Assembly (NCBI GenBank): GCA_002344065.1
Contig: DDTK01000011.1
Span: 496,001-560,000 of the forward strand
Origin: Flammeovirgaceae bacterium UBA2366
GTDB lineage: Bacteria; Bacteroidota; Bacteroidia; Cytophagales; Cyclobacteriaceae
Length of the DNA stretch: 64,000 nucleotides
Reading direction: 5' to 3'
This document shows, in pieces, positions 52,114 to 61,705 of the stretch. The notes beneath the pieces were generated by a model. The model did not search any database and had not been told where the DNA came from. It saw nothing but the letters and a program-made list of their open reading frames with translations. How positions within the stretch are numbered: the stretch's first letter is position 1; the number at the start of each line of letters is the position of its first letter. The translations under genes and the position numbers were made by a program.

Positions 52114-54567
52114 CTACTCGTGCTTCAAGGTCTCGGCAGGCTGTGTCCAGGCCGCTCGGAAAGCCTGGTAGCTGATCGTAATAATGGCAATACCAAGGGC
52201 AATACATCCGGAAAGAAGAAATACATCTGCACCAATGGCAACCCGGTATTCAAATCCTGCGAGCCAATCGCGCATAATTAGCCAGGTTATGGGAATGGAG
52301 ATCAGCATAGAAGCAATTACCAACAAAACATAATCTCGTGACAAGAGAAGCAACAAGGAACGCTCGGTAGCGCCTAATACTTTACGGATACCGATTTCTT
52401 TTGTACGGCCCTGCATGGCTAACGAAGCCAGTCCGTATAACCCCAGGCTTCCAATAAGTATAGCCAACAATGTGGCTATGCGGATAATTTTACCCAGGTT
52501 CTGATCACTGGCATACTGTGCAGCAATTGCCTGATCAACAAATGTAAAAGAGAATTCTTGGCTTCCGATGAGCTTATTCCAAACTTCCTTAACCTGATCG
52601 ATGGTCAGCGCCATAGTACCGGGCTTCAACTTTAATAGTAATTTGGGAATTGGTGAATTACTGATGGAGATGTTTTCAACACCCTGAAGAATTATTGACG
52701 GATCCATAACAAGTACCAACGGCTCAACCCGGGTATATAAGGAAGCATAGTTAAAATCCTTTACCACGCCAATTACTTCATGCTCTCCAAAATTTCTTCC
52801 AGGGATTTTTTTACCGATTGCATCTTCCCATTGTAGTTCCTTAACAAAAGCTTCATTTACAATTACCCCTCTTCGTATGTCAGAAGGTGAGTTACTATCA
52901 AAATTTCTTCCGGCAGCAAATTCCATCTGTAACACCTTGAAGTAGTCCGGCTCAACAACATTAAGATTGAAATTACGATAGGTGCCATCTAAATCCGTAT
53001 AACCAACCCCTGTCCAGCTACCATTTGCAAAATCATGGGATGTGCCGCATACACCCGCTACCTCAGGAATCCGCGACAATTCACCTTTGAACTGCTGTAC
53101 CATTTCAAATCCACGCTGAACACGTTCTGTCAATCGTCCCTCGCGGGGTACAATGAGTTGTACAACGGCAAGTTGTTCACGGTTAAATCCAAGGTTCTTA
53201 TCCTGAAGATAATTGAGTTGATTTCGCATGATCAAGGTACTCGAAATCAAAAAAACTGTAAGCACAAGTTGAATACCTACCAATGCCTTACGAAGCCCCT
53301 GACGGCTGCCAATACCTTGCACGGTGCCTTTAAAAATCGTTACAGGGCGAAAATTTGAAAGTACAAAGGCTGGATAGCTTCCTGCTATTAATCCAATAAT
53401 TACCACCAACACGATGGCTACCGACAACGTGAATGCATCGAAACCAAGCAAGAGTTCCTTTGATGCCAGTGTATTAAAAACCGGCAGGCTCACTAAGGCT
53501 AAACCAAAACCAAAAACAAGTGATATCAGTGTAATTAAAACAGCCTCACTTATAAACTGGAAAATGAGTTGGCTTCGAAGGGCACCCGCCACTTTGCGTA
53601 TGCCTACTTCCTTGGCGCGTTTAAGCGAACGACCAACAGACAACGTAACGAAATTGATACAAGCAACAAAAAGGATCAACAAAGCTACCGCGCTTACTAT
53701 ATAGGAATATCGGGGATTACTTACCGGGGCAATCCCAGCTGGGAAACTGGTATCGAGGTGAATGCCGGTAAGAGGCTGCAAGCCCACCGTATAGTTACTT
53801 TCTTTATAAGCATCTTCACCAAGCGCTGTCTTAAAAATCGGTGGAAATTTTTCCACCACTTCTGCCAGCTTAACACCGGGCTTTAGCAGCACATACGTTT
53901 CCGGATTTACATTAAACCACGATGAGGTGAGCACCTGCTCACTGAACATTTTGGGATAATTAAGATCGGAAATAAGAATTGTAAACTGGAGACTGGAGTT
54001 AACCGGTGGGTTTTCAACAACTGCTTTAACTAAAAACTCTTCAGGCTTTTCACTGATTTGAATGGTTATGATCTGGTTAATCGGATCATCCTTCCCGAAG
54101 TATTTCTCAGCAACCTGTTCTGTTATGATTACATTATTACTACCGCCCAGCACGTTCGATTGCTCGCCTTTTAGAATCCTGAAATCAAATACATCAAAGA
54201 AATGCTCGCCCACTATGGTTACAGATTCTGAAAACTGATTCTCTCCCACCTTCACCTGCGTACCGAAAGGGTTAAAGCGCACCTGATGTTCTACTTCCGG
54301 AAGATTATCTTTGAGCGTAGGGCCGAGCGGAAAGGGTGTAACGGTATTGAAAAATTCCTGATTTTCGCCATAGTTTTCCTTAACATACCCGCGGTAAATC
54401 CTGTCAGCCTTTTCATGAAATCTATCGAACGTCCACTCATCCTTTACAAAAAGTACAATTAAAATACAGCAAGCAATACCCAGGCTAAGGCCTGCAATAT
54501 TAATGATAGCGTGTGCCTTACTTCTCCATAGGGATCGAAAAGCGATTTTGAGGTAGTTTTTTATCAT
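52114..54567 (-). CDS. MacB/FtsX-type ABC permease
   Basis: An 817-residue integral membrane protein with the same core as the gene at 48979 but without the prefix domain. N-terminal MIKNYLKIAFRSLWRSKAHAIINIAGLSLGIACCILIVLFV is the FtsX first helix, then a MacB-PCD-type periplasmic domain, FtsX motif GIRKVAGALRSQLIFQF near 320, a second periplasmic domain, and EIGIRKVLGATERSLL near 700. It ends AETLKHE. No ATPase is encoded nearby. Such permeases serve in extracellular export or lipoprotein-like transport, or in mechanotransmission by family knowledge; substrate unknown. Confidence 0.9.
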   Translation of the reverse strand: MIKNYLKIAFRSLWRSKAHAIINIAGLSLGIACCILIVLFVKDEWTFDRFHEKADRIYRGYVKENYGENQEFFNTVTPFPLGPTLKDNLPEVEHQVRFNPFGTQVKVGENQFSESVTIVGEHFFDVFDFRILKGEQSNVLGGSNNVIITEQVAEKYFGKDDPINQIITIQISEKPEEFLVKAVVENPPVNSSLQFTILISDLNYPKMFSEQVLTSSWFNVNPETYVLLKPGVKLAEVVEKFPPIFKTALGEDAYKESNYTVGLQPLTGIHLDTSFPAGIAPVSNPRYSYIVSAVALLILFVACINFVTLSVGRSLKRAKEVGIRKVAGALRSQLIFQFISEAVLITLISLVFGFGLALVSLPVFNTLASKELLLGFDAFTLSVAIVLVVIIGLIAGSYPAFVLSNFRPVTIFKGTVQGIGSRQGLRKALVGIQLVLTVFLISSTLIMRNQLNYLQDKNLGFNREQLAVVQLIVPREGRLTERVQRGFEMVQQFKGELSRIPEVAGVCGTSHDFANGSWTGVGYTDLDGTYRNFNLNVVEPDYFKVLQMEFAAGRNFDSNSPSDIRRGVIVNEAFVKELQWEDAIGKKIPGRNFGEHEVIGVVKDFNYASLYTRVEPLVLVMDPSIILQGVENISISNSPIPKLLLKLKPGTMALTIDQVKEVWNKLIGSQEFSFTFVDQAIAAQYASDQNLGKIIRIATLLAILIGSLGLYGLASLAMQGRTKEIGIRKVLGATERSLLLLLSRDYVLLVIASMLISIPITWLIMRDWLAGFEYRVAIGADVFLLSGCIALGIAIITISYQAFRAAWTQPAETLKHE

Positions 54568-54807
54568 TTTTATGGATTGTTAATGATTGCAGAACAGTAC
54601 CAATTTCAGTTTCTAAATTCCAACTTTTACCCACTTCCCGCAAGTCAAATGGAATGCATATCCTTGAGGATGTTATAACCGGTTAAAAAGTTGTAGGGAA
54701 TGTGGGGAAATATCCGAAAATAAGCTTTCTAATTTTAGTATATATATTTTATAAATTTAAACACTGATTAATAGTCTAAAGAATTAAGCCCTTAAAGTCT
54801 AACCATT

Positions 54808-55608
54808 ATGATTAAAATTTCTGGCTTTACAATTTTAATTATTCTTTTTGGCAACAACTCTGTTTGCTATAGTCAAGCGCTTGCTGCCTATACTTTACAT
54901 CTATTATCGGGCGTTACTGCAAAACACGCTATTCCATTAGAGAATATCATTGAAAGTGAGTCCTTAAACGCAGAGCGCAAAAAGCAAATAAATAATGAAT
55001 ACAAATTGCTATCAAAACAAATCAGCAATGATCCTAAAAATCCTGACTTATATCTTAAACGAGCTCTTCAAGCTGAGCAAATGGGCGCCTATTCGACAGC
55101 AAAAAGGGACATCGATATTGCCTTTTCACTTGGAAGCACTAAACGAGAATTATATATGGTAGCAGGAAGGGTTAGTTATCATTTAACATATAGACAAACA
55201 GCAATTAACTATTTTTCTGCAATACTGGATTACGATTCAACAGATAGCCAGGCATACTTACAGCGGGGTATTACAAAACTTTACGTCAGTAAATCCAGAT
55301 TTAATTCATTAAAAGAAAGATGTGAAGAATCGCTGCCTGATTTTGAAAAAGCTCTTCAGTTCAACCCCTCCCTCGTAGAAGCATATCTTCTGTATGGATA
55401 TACAAACTATAAACTTGAAAGAACTGACATAGCAATCAATACTCTATCAAAAGCTCTGCAGGTAAAACCAGACCGACAAACCACGATAATTATGTTAGGT
55501 GAAATTTATTTAGAAAATAAGCAAACTAATGAGGCATGTGCTTTGTTTGCTGATGCAACAAATAAAGAAATAGAAATACCGAAAAATTTAAGGAAGGCTT
55601 GTGAATAA
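54808..55608 (+). CDS. Secreted TPR-repeat protein (AT-rich gene)
   Basis: A 266-residue protein with a signal peptide (FTILIILFGNNSVCYSQ, cleavage near residue 23). Four to five tetratricopeptide repeats follow (DLYLKRALQAEQMGAYSTAKRDI, AINYFSAILDYDSTDSQAYLQRGITKLY, ALQFNPSLVEAYLLYGYTNYKLERTDIAINTL, QTTIIMLGEIYLENKQTNEACALFADA). The gene is visibly more A/T-rich than its neighbours and lies after a ~240-bp AT-rich non-coding stretch in which I see no other feature. Binding partner unknown; AT content could mean recent acquisition. Confidence 0.8.
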   Translation: MIKISGFTILIILFGNNSVCYSQALAAYTLHLLSGVTAKHAIPLENIIESESLNAERKKQINNEYKLLSKQISNDPKNPDLYLKRALQAEQMGAYSTAKRDIDIAFSLGSTKRELYMVAGRVSYHLTYRQTAINYFSAILDYDSTDSQAYLQRGITKLYVSKSRFNSLKERCEESLPDFEKALQFNPSLVEAYLLYGYTNYKLERTDIAINTLSKALQVKPDRQTTIIMLGEIYLENKQTNEACALFADATNKEIEIPKNLRKACE

Positions 55609-55738
55609 GGATTTAATGCTTTTCCACCTTTGGCCTCATAATTATTAATCCCCAATTTATAGTTGTTCCAATAACAAGACTGATCAGTCATCAATATAAC
55701 TATTACTGTTCCTTCTAATTAAATCCTATCTTGGTTTC

Positions 55739-56482
55739 ATGGAGTCAGACATCATCCTTTATTGTAGTATTCTATTTCTTTTAATTGCATTCCTGTATGC
55801 TTCAGTAGGTCATGCCGGTGCTTCGGGCTACCTTGCAGTTATGGCGTTTTTGTCTTTTCCCGTTGAATCGATAAAACCCATTTCGCTTACCCTTAACATC
55901 ATTGTCTCATTGATCGCCTCCTATAAATTCATAAAAGCCGGATACTTCGACCAAAAGGTATTTACATTATTCGCTATTACCTCAATACCCTTTGCCTTTA
56001 TCGGGGGCTATCTTAACCTTGATCCGTATTGGTTCAAAAAGCTTGCAGGAATTTTTCTTGTTGCTTCCGGTGCCTTGCTGCTGATTCGTCAGTTTGTAAA
56101 GCCGGCCGATAAAAAACGGGAAATCAATCCGCTGGCAGCATTACCAATAGGAGCAATAATTGGTCTTACTTCAGGTTTGCTTGGCGTTGGTGGAGGTATT
56201 TTTCTATCACCATTAATTATTATGTTTGGCTATTCGTCCTTACGAAACGCATCGGGTGTAGCGGCACTTTTTATTTTGTGCAATTCATTGCTTGGGCTAA
56301 CCGGAAACTATATGGCGTTTAGCAATTTACCTTACGAGATCATCTTTTTCATACCTGCAGTTGTTGTTGGGGGCTATGCCGGTTCACACCTTGGTTCTGG
56401 CAAATTCAACAACCAGGTAATTATCAGTTTCCTTTTCGTGGTCTTAATTTCTGCAGGGTTGAAATTTATCTTTATCGGATAG
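55739..56482 (+). CDS. TSUP-family (TauE/SafE) membrane transporter
   Basis: A 247-residue integral membrane protein with about eight helices. The duplicated TauE/SafE pattern shows as LIAFLYASVGHAGASGYLAVMAFLSFPVESIKPISLTLNIIVSLIASYKF and PIGAIIGLTSGLLGVGGGIFLSPLIIMFGYSSLRNASGVAALFILCNSLLGL. The GxxxGxGGG-type motif in the second half is typical. Family members move sulfite, sulfonates or other organosulfur anions; the substrate here is unknown. Convergent with the M48 peptidase gene. Confidence 0.88.
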   Translation: MESDIILYCSILFLLIAFLYASVGHAGASGYLAVMAFLSFPVESIKPISLTLNIIVSLIASYKFIKAGYFDQKVFTLFAITSIPFAFIGGYLNLDPYWFKKLAGIFLVASGALLLIRQFVKPADKKREINPLAALPIGAIIGLTSGLLGVGGGIFLSPLIIMFGYSSLRNASGVAALFILCNSLLGLTGNYMAFSNLPYEIIFFIPAVVVGGYAGSHLGSGKFNNQVIISFLFVVLISAGLKFIFIG

Positions 56483-56496
56483 CAAGTAGTCAGTGG

Positions 56497-57435
56497 CTAA
56501 AACTGCTCCAGCACCTGTATCCGCTTTTCAATAGGCGGATGGGTGGCAAACAATCCTTCAAGCCCACCCATGAAGCCCGATGACTTATCCGGATGATTAT
56601 GAATAAACATTTCCTTTACATCATCACTCTTAACGGCACGTACTTCATAGTTGCCGGATACCTTTCGTAAAGCAGAAGCGAGCGCCTGCGGGTTACGGGT
56701 CATTTCAGCGGCTCCGGCATCGGCCATGTATTCGCGCTTGCGCGAGAGACCAAAGCGGAAAAGCAATGCCAGAAAATACGCCACGGCTGCAATGATCAAG
56801 GCCACAATCATACCCTTGTTATCCTTCTTGCTGCTACGCGATCCATACAACATGTTTCTAAAAAGTATCTGTACAGCAAAGGAAAATATCCCCACAAAAA
56901 TAATGGTGATCACCAACAACCGTACATCACGGTTGCGGATGTGCATCAACTCGTGGGCAATTACGCCTTCCAGTTCCTGATCGTTGAGTTTATCAATAAT
57001 GCCACGGGTTAACGTAACGGTATAACTTTTCTCCGACAATCCACTGGCAAAAGCATTCAAGGCCGGATCTTCTATAATATGAACCTTCGGCATGGTCATG
57101 CCCTCCGTCATACAAAGATTCTCAACCAGGTTATACACCCGCATGTTTGTTTTCCGCTCCAGGGTATGCGCACCGGTAGAGGCGTCAATAATTTTAGAAT
57201 GAAAGGTAAAAGCGATTAAAAACCACACCAGTACAATACCTCCAACAACCGGGGCTACGCCTATAAAGGCATTGTTAACCTGATCGACATCAGGCCCACG
57301 ATATTCATCACCCGACATAAAATACAGGAAAGCGTAAACACACCCCAACACCAGGGCCGGAAAAGCAATCAGGTAAAACACCGACATCCGGTTGTTCCGG
57401 CTTATCTGTGCCTGGATTCCAACATAACCCGCCAT
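56497..57435 (-). CDS. M48-family membrane metallopeptidase (HtpX-like)
   Basis: A 312-residue inner-membrane zinc peptidase. Two N-terminal membrane segments (about 18-40 and 60-80), the zinc motif HELMH in VIAHELMHIRNRDVR near residue 160, a further hydrophobic pair (about 170-225), and the third zinc ligand in REYMADAGAAEM near 235. HtpX-type proteins degrade misfolded membrane proteins. It follows lemA by 3 bp, and LemA-M48 pairing is common. Length is normal. Confidence 0.93.
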   Translation of the reverse strand: MAGYVGIQAQISRNNRMSVFYLIAFPALVLGCVYAFLYFMSGDEYRGPDVDQVNNAFIGVAPVVGGIVLVWFLIAFTFHSKIIDASTGAHTLERKTNMRVYNLVENLCMTEGMTMPKVHIIEDPALNAFASGLSEKSYTVTLTRGIIDKLNDQELEGVIAHELMHIRNRDVRLLVITIIFVGIFSFAVQILFRNMLYGSRSSKKDNKGMIVALIIAAVAYFLALLFRFGLSRKREYMADAGAAEMTRNPQALASALRKVSGNYEVRAVKSDDVKEMFIHNHPDKSSGFMGGLEGLFATHPPIEKRIQVLEQF

Positions 57436-57438
57436 AGG

Positions 57439-58002
57439 TTAATTGAAGTTGATGTCAGGAGCTTTGGTGGCAGCGGCACGTTCCTCACCTAATTCGAACA
57501 TGGCAGCTGTTTTAAAGCCAAACATACCGGCAAAGATTACATTAGGGAAAACCTGAATGGCAGTATTGAGTTCTTTCGTTGCCGAATTGAAGAACCTGCG
57601 CACAGCAGCCAGTTTATTTTCGATATCGGAAATTTCAGTTTGCAGGTGCATAAAGTTGGTGTTGGCTTTCAAATCAGGATAAGCCTCTATTTGAATACGC
57701 AAACCAGCCATGGCTGAAGACAATTGTTGTTCTGCTACGATCTTGTCATCAATTCCGGTGGCACTCATGGCGCGGCTGCGGGCTTCGGTTACTTTGGTGA
57801 GCACACCTTCTTCGTGCTTCATGTAACCTTTAACGGTATTGACCAATTGCGGAATAAGGTCGTGGCGCTGTTTCAGTTGCACATCTATATCCGCAAAGGC
57901 ATTTTCCCTTCTGATTCTGAGTTTAACAAGGTTATTGTAGATACTGATGATGTAAATCACAATCACTACAACAATAGCAATACTGATAATTAGTCCGGTC
58001 AT
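57439..58002 (-). CDS. lemA: LemA-family protein
   Basis: A 187-residue membrane-anchored protein. One N-terminal helix (LIISIAIVVVIVIYIISIYN, about residues 3-22) precedes a four-helix bundle with the family hallmark YNNLVKLRIRRENAFADIDVQLKQRHDLIPQLVNTVKGYMKHE, followed by DKIVAEQQLSSAMAGLRIQIEAYPDLKANTNFMHLQTEISDIENKLA and FNSATKELNTAIQVFPNVIFAGMFGFKTAAMFE. First gene of the lemA-M48 operon. Precise role unknown for the family. Confidence 0.96.
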   Translation of the reverse strand: MTGLIISIAIVVVIVIYIISIYNNLVKLRIRRENAFADIDVQLKQRHDLIPQLVNTVKGYMKHEEGVLTKVTEARSRAMSATGIDDKIVAEQQLSSAMAGLRIQIEAYPDLKANTNFMHLQTEISDIENKLAAVRRFFNSATKELNTAIQVFPNVIFAGMFGFKTAAMFELGEERAAATKAPDINFN

Positions 58003-58096
58003 GTGTCAATGAGTTTTAATGGCACTAAAAATAGGATACCAGACCGGTGTTTGAAAATTATTGACTGACTTTAATTTACAGTGTTAAACAAAGGCC

Positions 58097-58591
58097 CTAA
58101 CCAATCTCTTTCTGATACGCCACCACATCCAACACCTTCCCGAACTTCTCCCCTACATTTTTAAAATGCGCACATTTTATAAAGCCAGCCTTTTCAAATA
58201 AGGCCATGCTGGATAGGTTATCCCCTGTAATTACGCCTACCAGGTTTTTCAACCCCACTCGTTTGGCTACTTCCTCAAGGTAAGCCAGCGCTACCTGACC
58301 AATTCCTCTACCGGTAAACTCTTTTTCCAGATAAATACTGATCTCGGCCGTGCGGTCGTAGGCAGGACGTTTTTTATGGTAAGTCAGAAAACAATAGCCT
58401 GCCAGTGCAACGTCTGCATGAATCAAAAAGGATTTGTACAGCGGATGATCGATAAAAATAAATTCCCGCAACTGCTCAAGCGTAATGGGTTCGGTATGAA
58501 AAGTGGCGGTAGCATTTTTAATGTACCAGTCGTAGATGGCTTTAATCTCAATGAACTTATCTCCTGTTAAGGGTGTAAATGAAAGCTGCAT
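58097..58591 (-). CDS. GNAT acetyltransferase, phosphinothricin-acetyltransferase-like
   Basis: A 164-residue cytoplasmic N-acetyltransferase. The opening IKAIYDWYIKNATATFHTEPITLEQLREFI is typical of the PAT/Pat-type GNATs, and EKEFTGRGIGQVALAYLEEVAKRVG near residues 98-122 contains the acetyl-CoA pyrophosphate-binding RGxGxG motif, followed by LVGVITGDNLSSMALFEKAGF. The acceptor amine is unknown. Its start lies 2 bp after the stop of the upstream hydrolase gene (58594-59565), so the two are an operon. Confidence 0.88.
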   Translation of the reverse strand: MQLSFTPLTGDKFIEIKAIYDWYIKNATATFHTEPITLEQLREFIFIDHPLYKSFLIHADVALAGYCFLTYHKKRPAYDRTAEISIYLEKEFTGRGIGQVALAYLEEVAKRVGLKNLVGVITGDNLSSMALFEKAGFIKCAHFKNVGEKFGKVLDVVAYQKEIG

Positions 58592-58593
58592 AT

Positions 58594-59565
58594 TTAATTC
58601 CTGTTTGACTTCATCCTTCTCACATACCCCAACAATATCCTATAAAACTCCCCCGGCTGCTCTTCCATAATTTCATGTCCGCATTGCTCAACAACATGCA
58701 TTTCATGGTTTCGAAAACACTCCTTCTGCATGTAAAAGGTAGACTCGCCCTGATCATCCTGGCGGCCATAGATAATCAGGGCCGGGGTTTTTAGTTTCTT
58801 AAGCTTATCGGTGATGTCGAATTTTGTTTCCAGCACCTCCTTGTCGATGATGGGAATAGGTTGAAAATTAAACTCATAAAACAACTGCTCGTACATCGCT
58901 CTGGAAACTTTACGCCTGTCGTAATACATGGCCCGAACGTGTATGAGAATAAATTCCTTGTAGGCCACTACTTCCTTATTCAACGGGTCAGCACGCTTCA
59001 ACGAATCAAGTTCGCCTTCCGTTTTAGCGGAGAAGATTTGCTGAAGGCGGTTTAACGAATCCACCTCAGCCAGGGAACGCCTTGCAAACTGGTTATCGTA
59101 CAAAAAATTCCAGAGCTTGTAGGATGGCGGTGCGGAACACACCAGGATGATTTGCGAAACAAATTTTGAATACGTTGCGGTGTAATTCATTGCTAATAAC
59201 CCGCCCCACGACACACCCAACAGGGTAATTTGTTTATCGCCACGGTGTTGGCGCAAGCGTTCAAGATCATCGGTGTAGCGTGCTATGGAAATGGTATTTT
59301 CATTAATGGGTATGTTACGCGATTTACCCGAGCCGCGCTGATGTACAATAATGCAGGTGTACCAGTTCTTCAGGCTATCCGCCAATTGGCGGTAGCTTTG
59401 ATCCGGATACTCGCCCGGCCCGCCCGACAAAATATACAACGCGGGGCCGCTGCCGTATTGTTCATAATAAAGCGTGTATCCATCACTGGTATAGCTATGA
59501 AGGGTTTGACCTAAGCAAAATGAGATGGTGACGAAAAGAACTATTACCTGAACGATATACCTCAT
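58594..59565 (-). CDS. Secreted alpha/beta hydrolase (proline-iminopeptidase-like)
   Basis: A 323-residue protein with a signal peptide (VLFVTISFCLGQ, cleavage near 20) and an alpha/beta-hydrolase fold: YILSGGPGEYPDQSY is the oxyanion HGGPG-type motif, GVSWGG near 117 the nucleophile elbow with Ser, LIIYGRQDDQGE the acid strand, and QCGHEIMEEQPGEF near 293 the catalytic His. The GGPG signature and helical cap suit the peptidase S33 branch, so a periplasmic prolyl aminopeptidase or esterase is plausible; substrate not proven. First gene of the pair with the GNAT gene. Confidence 0.85.
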   Translation of the reverse strand: MRYIVQVIVLFVTISFCLGQTLHSYTSDGYTLYYEQYGSGPALYILSGGPGEYPDQSYRQLADSLKNWYTCIIVHQRGSGKSRNIPINENTISIARYTDDLERLRQHRGDKQITLLGVSWGGLLAMNYTATYSKFVSQIILVCSAPPSYKLWNFLYDNQFARRSLAEVDSLNRLQQIFSAKTEGELDSLKRADPLNKEVVAYKEFILIHVRAMYYDRRKVSRAMYEQLFYEFNFQPIPIIDKEVLETKFDITDKLKKLKTPALIIYGRQDDQGESTFYMQKECFRNHEMHVVEQCGHEIMEEQPGEFYRILLGYVRRMKSNRN

Positions 59566-59611
59566 ATCTCTATTATAACTGTATTAGATACAAGTTAGCC
59601 TTTGTTTAACC

Positions 59612-61054
59612 TTAGTAAAAACCGACTTTCCCTTTCACCGATTCAAACAATTTTTTTGAGTCATAGCCTAGGCCATTTTTAAAAACATGCAGTACTTTTC
59701 GAATATCACTTATATTCTTTGAAGGGTCTCCATCAATAACCAATAGGTCAGCCGATTTGCCTATTTCAATCGTCCCAATTGACTTGTCAAAACCCAATGC
59801 AATCGCTCCATTAAGTGTTGCTATCTTAATTGCTTCCAAAGGTGTGAAACCATCTGCTTCAACTAATAATTCAATGGCGCGCCAGTTTCCGTAACCAGCC
59901 AATGTACCCCCATTACCAGTCGGGTCAGTACCAACTGTCAGTAAACCGCCCATATCATAGAATAACTTTTCCATTTTTGAATTTTTTATAAACGCTCTAT
60001 CGCGGTCGGCAGAGTTTGCACTAGATTTAGCCAAAGCAAAGTTTTTCAAATAATAGTCTCTGGTATCTGGTGACATGGCATTAAGTACATCTTCATTTGG
60101 CATTGGCTGCGTAGAGTTGTAGCCTTCAAATACAGACAATGATGAAGTGATACCTACCTTCTTGTCAATTAGGAATTGTAGAAGTTGCTTTACGCTATCG
60201 CTTTGGATATTCAATTTACCTAATGCTTTAATCCCAGAGCCAGGAGCGGGTTGTTCATTTTCTTTTTTGTCGATAACAAAATCAGTACTGGACATAAATC
60301 CATGCTCCAAGTTGCCAATGCCTAATTCTGCAGCTTCTCGGTAAGTCACAGCGTCCAAATGTCCTGTAAATTTCAGCTTTCTCTTGTTTGCTTCAGCAAT
60401 AGCCGCTTTAAGTGTTGGCTTATCAATACCCATGTAAGCCTTGAAAGAGGTGAAGCCTTGGTCTGCCCAATAATTTACAAAAGCGGCTGCTTCATCTGGT
60501 GTTTTGTTTTCTTTCATTTGAGGAAAAACTGATTTTTTCCCCTGAACGTAAGGAGCTGTTAGTTCAATTGAAGGTCCAGGTATTAAACCTAAATCAATGT
60601 CCCTTTTTATTTGGATGTCAGAGTAAGGCTCAATGCTTCCGCAAGTTCGGATGGTAGTTGCTCCAGCAGCTAAATAAAGACGAGGAAAAGTAACAGGTAA
60701 TTGTTTCAAATGCACATAGCGTGGTGCTCTCGAGCTTGCAGATATGTACATATGTTCATGAAGCATTACCAGACCGGGCATGATAGCCTTGCCTTTCAAA
60801 TCAAGGATTGCAGCACCTTTAGGAATGTTCGCCTTGGAATCATCTCCTGTCCAATCAATTTTACCAAGTCGGATGATAACCGTTTGTTGTGGTTTGGCAG
60901 CACTACCTTTTCCATCAATTAACAATCCATTTTTTAAGACAATTACGTCATCACTGAACTCAATGTACTTTTTGGTCTCATCGCTAAATGTGATTTGCGA
61001 AAAGGAGGGGAAGCTAAATAAGAACCAAAGTGCGATAACAAATATTTTTTTCAT
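59612..61054 (-). CDS. Secreted amidohydrolase family protein
   Basis: A 480-residue metal-dependent hydrolase with a signal peptide (VIALWFLFSFPSFSQ, cleavage near 19). Amidohydrolase features: GLVMLHEHMYISAS near 94 (metal-binding HxH), FTSFKAYMGI near 203 (Lys), FTGHLDAVTYREAAELGIGNLEHGFMSSTD near 230-260 (His ligands), and LLTVGTDPTGNGGTLAG near 375 (metal Asp). The C-terminal GFDKSIGTIEIGKSADLLVIDGDP is the small beta-domain. Imidazolonepropionase-like subfamily, substrate unknown. Ten bp downstream of the NTF2-like gene on the same strand. Confidence 0.88.
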   Translation of the reverse strand: MKKIFVIALWFLFSFPSFSQITFSDETKKYIEFSDDVIVLKNGLLIDGKGSAAKPQQTVIIRLGKIDWTGDDSKANIPKGAAILDLKGKAIMPGLVMLHEHMYISASSRAPRYVHLKQLPVTFPRLYLAAGATTIRTCGSIEPYSDIQIKRDIDLGLIPGPSIELTAPYVQGKKSVFPQMKENKTPDEAAAFVNYWADQGFTSFKAYMGIDKPTLKAAIAEANKRKLKFTGHLDAVTYREAAELGIGNLEHGFMSSTDFVIDKKENEQPAPGSGIKALGKLNIQSDSVKQLLQFLIDKKVGITSSLSVFEGYNSTQPMPNEDVLNAMSPDTRDYYLKNFALAKSSANSADRDRAFIKNSKMEKLFYDMGGLLTVGTDPTGNGGTLAGYGNWRAIELLVEADGFTPLEAIKIATLNGAIALGFDKSIGTIEIGKSADLLVIDGDPSKNISDIRKVLHVFKNGLGYDSKKLFESVKGKVGFY

Positions 61055-61064
61055 GTATTGATTT

Positions 61065-61514
61065 TTAGGTGCGCTTAATCATTGTTGAATGTAGGACTTT
61101 TATCCTCCATTTCTTCTTTTCTCTAACCAGTATAACCGATTCAAGCCAGTGTATGCTTACTTGTTTACCCTCTCTCGTAATTTCAGAGCGAAGATTGTAA
61201 GTTGCCCATGCTGTGTTTTTGTCTGCGGAAGAATTTACGAATTCAAGAGAATTTACTCTTTTAAAATCGGTAGCTGTGTTTAGTTTAATCACTCTTCGAA
61301 TAAGTGTATCCAAAGTCCAAACCCGACCGTATTCAAACAATGTAATATCTGTTGTGCTGTAGCTCTTTAAGCTAACCGAATCTCTGTTTGATAAAGACTC
61401 AAAAAAGCTAATTACTGTCTGTTGTATTTCTTGCTGGTCTCTTGTTAATGACGGCTGAGCCTGCAATAATGTCGAAAAAGATATGGCAATGATTAAAAAA
61501 CTCGTTTTTAACAT
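61065..61514 (-). CDS. Secreted NTF2-like (DUF4440/SnoaL-like) protein
   Basis: A 149-residue protein with a signal peptide (LIIAISFSTLLQAQ, cleavage near 20) followed by an NTF2-like cone fold: TRDQQEIQQTVISFFESLSNRDSVSLKSYSTTDITLFEYG, then NTAWATYNLRSEITREGKQVSIHWLESVILVREKKKWRIKVLHSTMI. Such domains act as small enzymes or binding modules; no catalytic residues can be assigned. It is first in an operon with the amidohydrolase. The ~336 bp upstream (61515-61850) hold no credible gene; see the attC-like element. Confidence 0.8.
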   Translation of the reverse strand: MLKTSFLIIAISFSTLLQAQPSLTRDQQEIQQTVISFFESLSNRDSVSLKSYSTTDITLFEYGRVWTLDTLIRRVIKLNTATDFKRVNSLEFVNSSADKNTAWATYNLRSEITREGKQVSIHWLESVILVREKKKWRIKVLHSTMIKRT

Positions 61515-61705
61515 GATTCATCTATTTACACTGTACAAAAGATACAGTTGTTAATTTTAAATGTTCAAAATACAAAAAATGATTTCTATAAGCTTTCTCG
61601 ATATGTTGTGAATTGGACGTCAATGTTTGTTATCAAAGTCCAAGTTTTGAATCTTTGTTAGTAGAATGTCTCATGTTAGTTTACTTTTTTGTCCCAAGCC
61701 ACATT

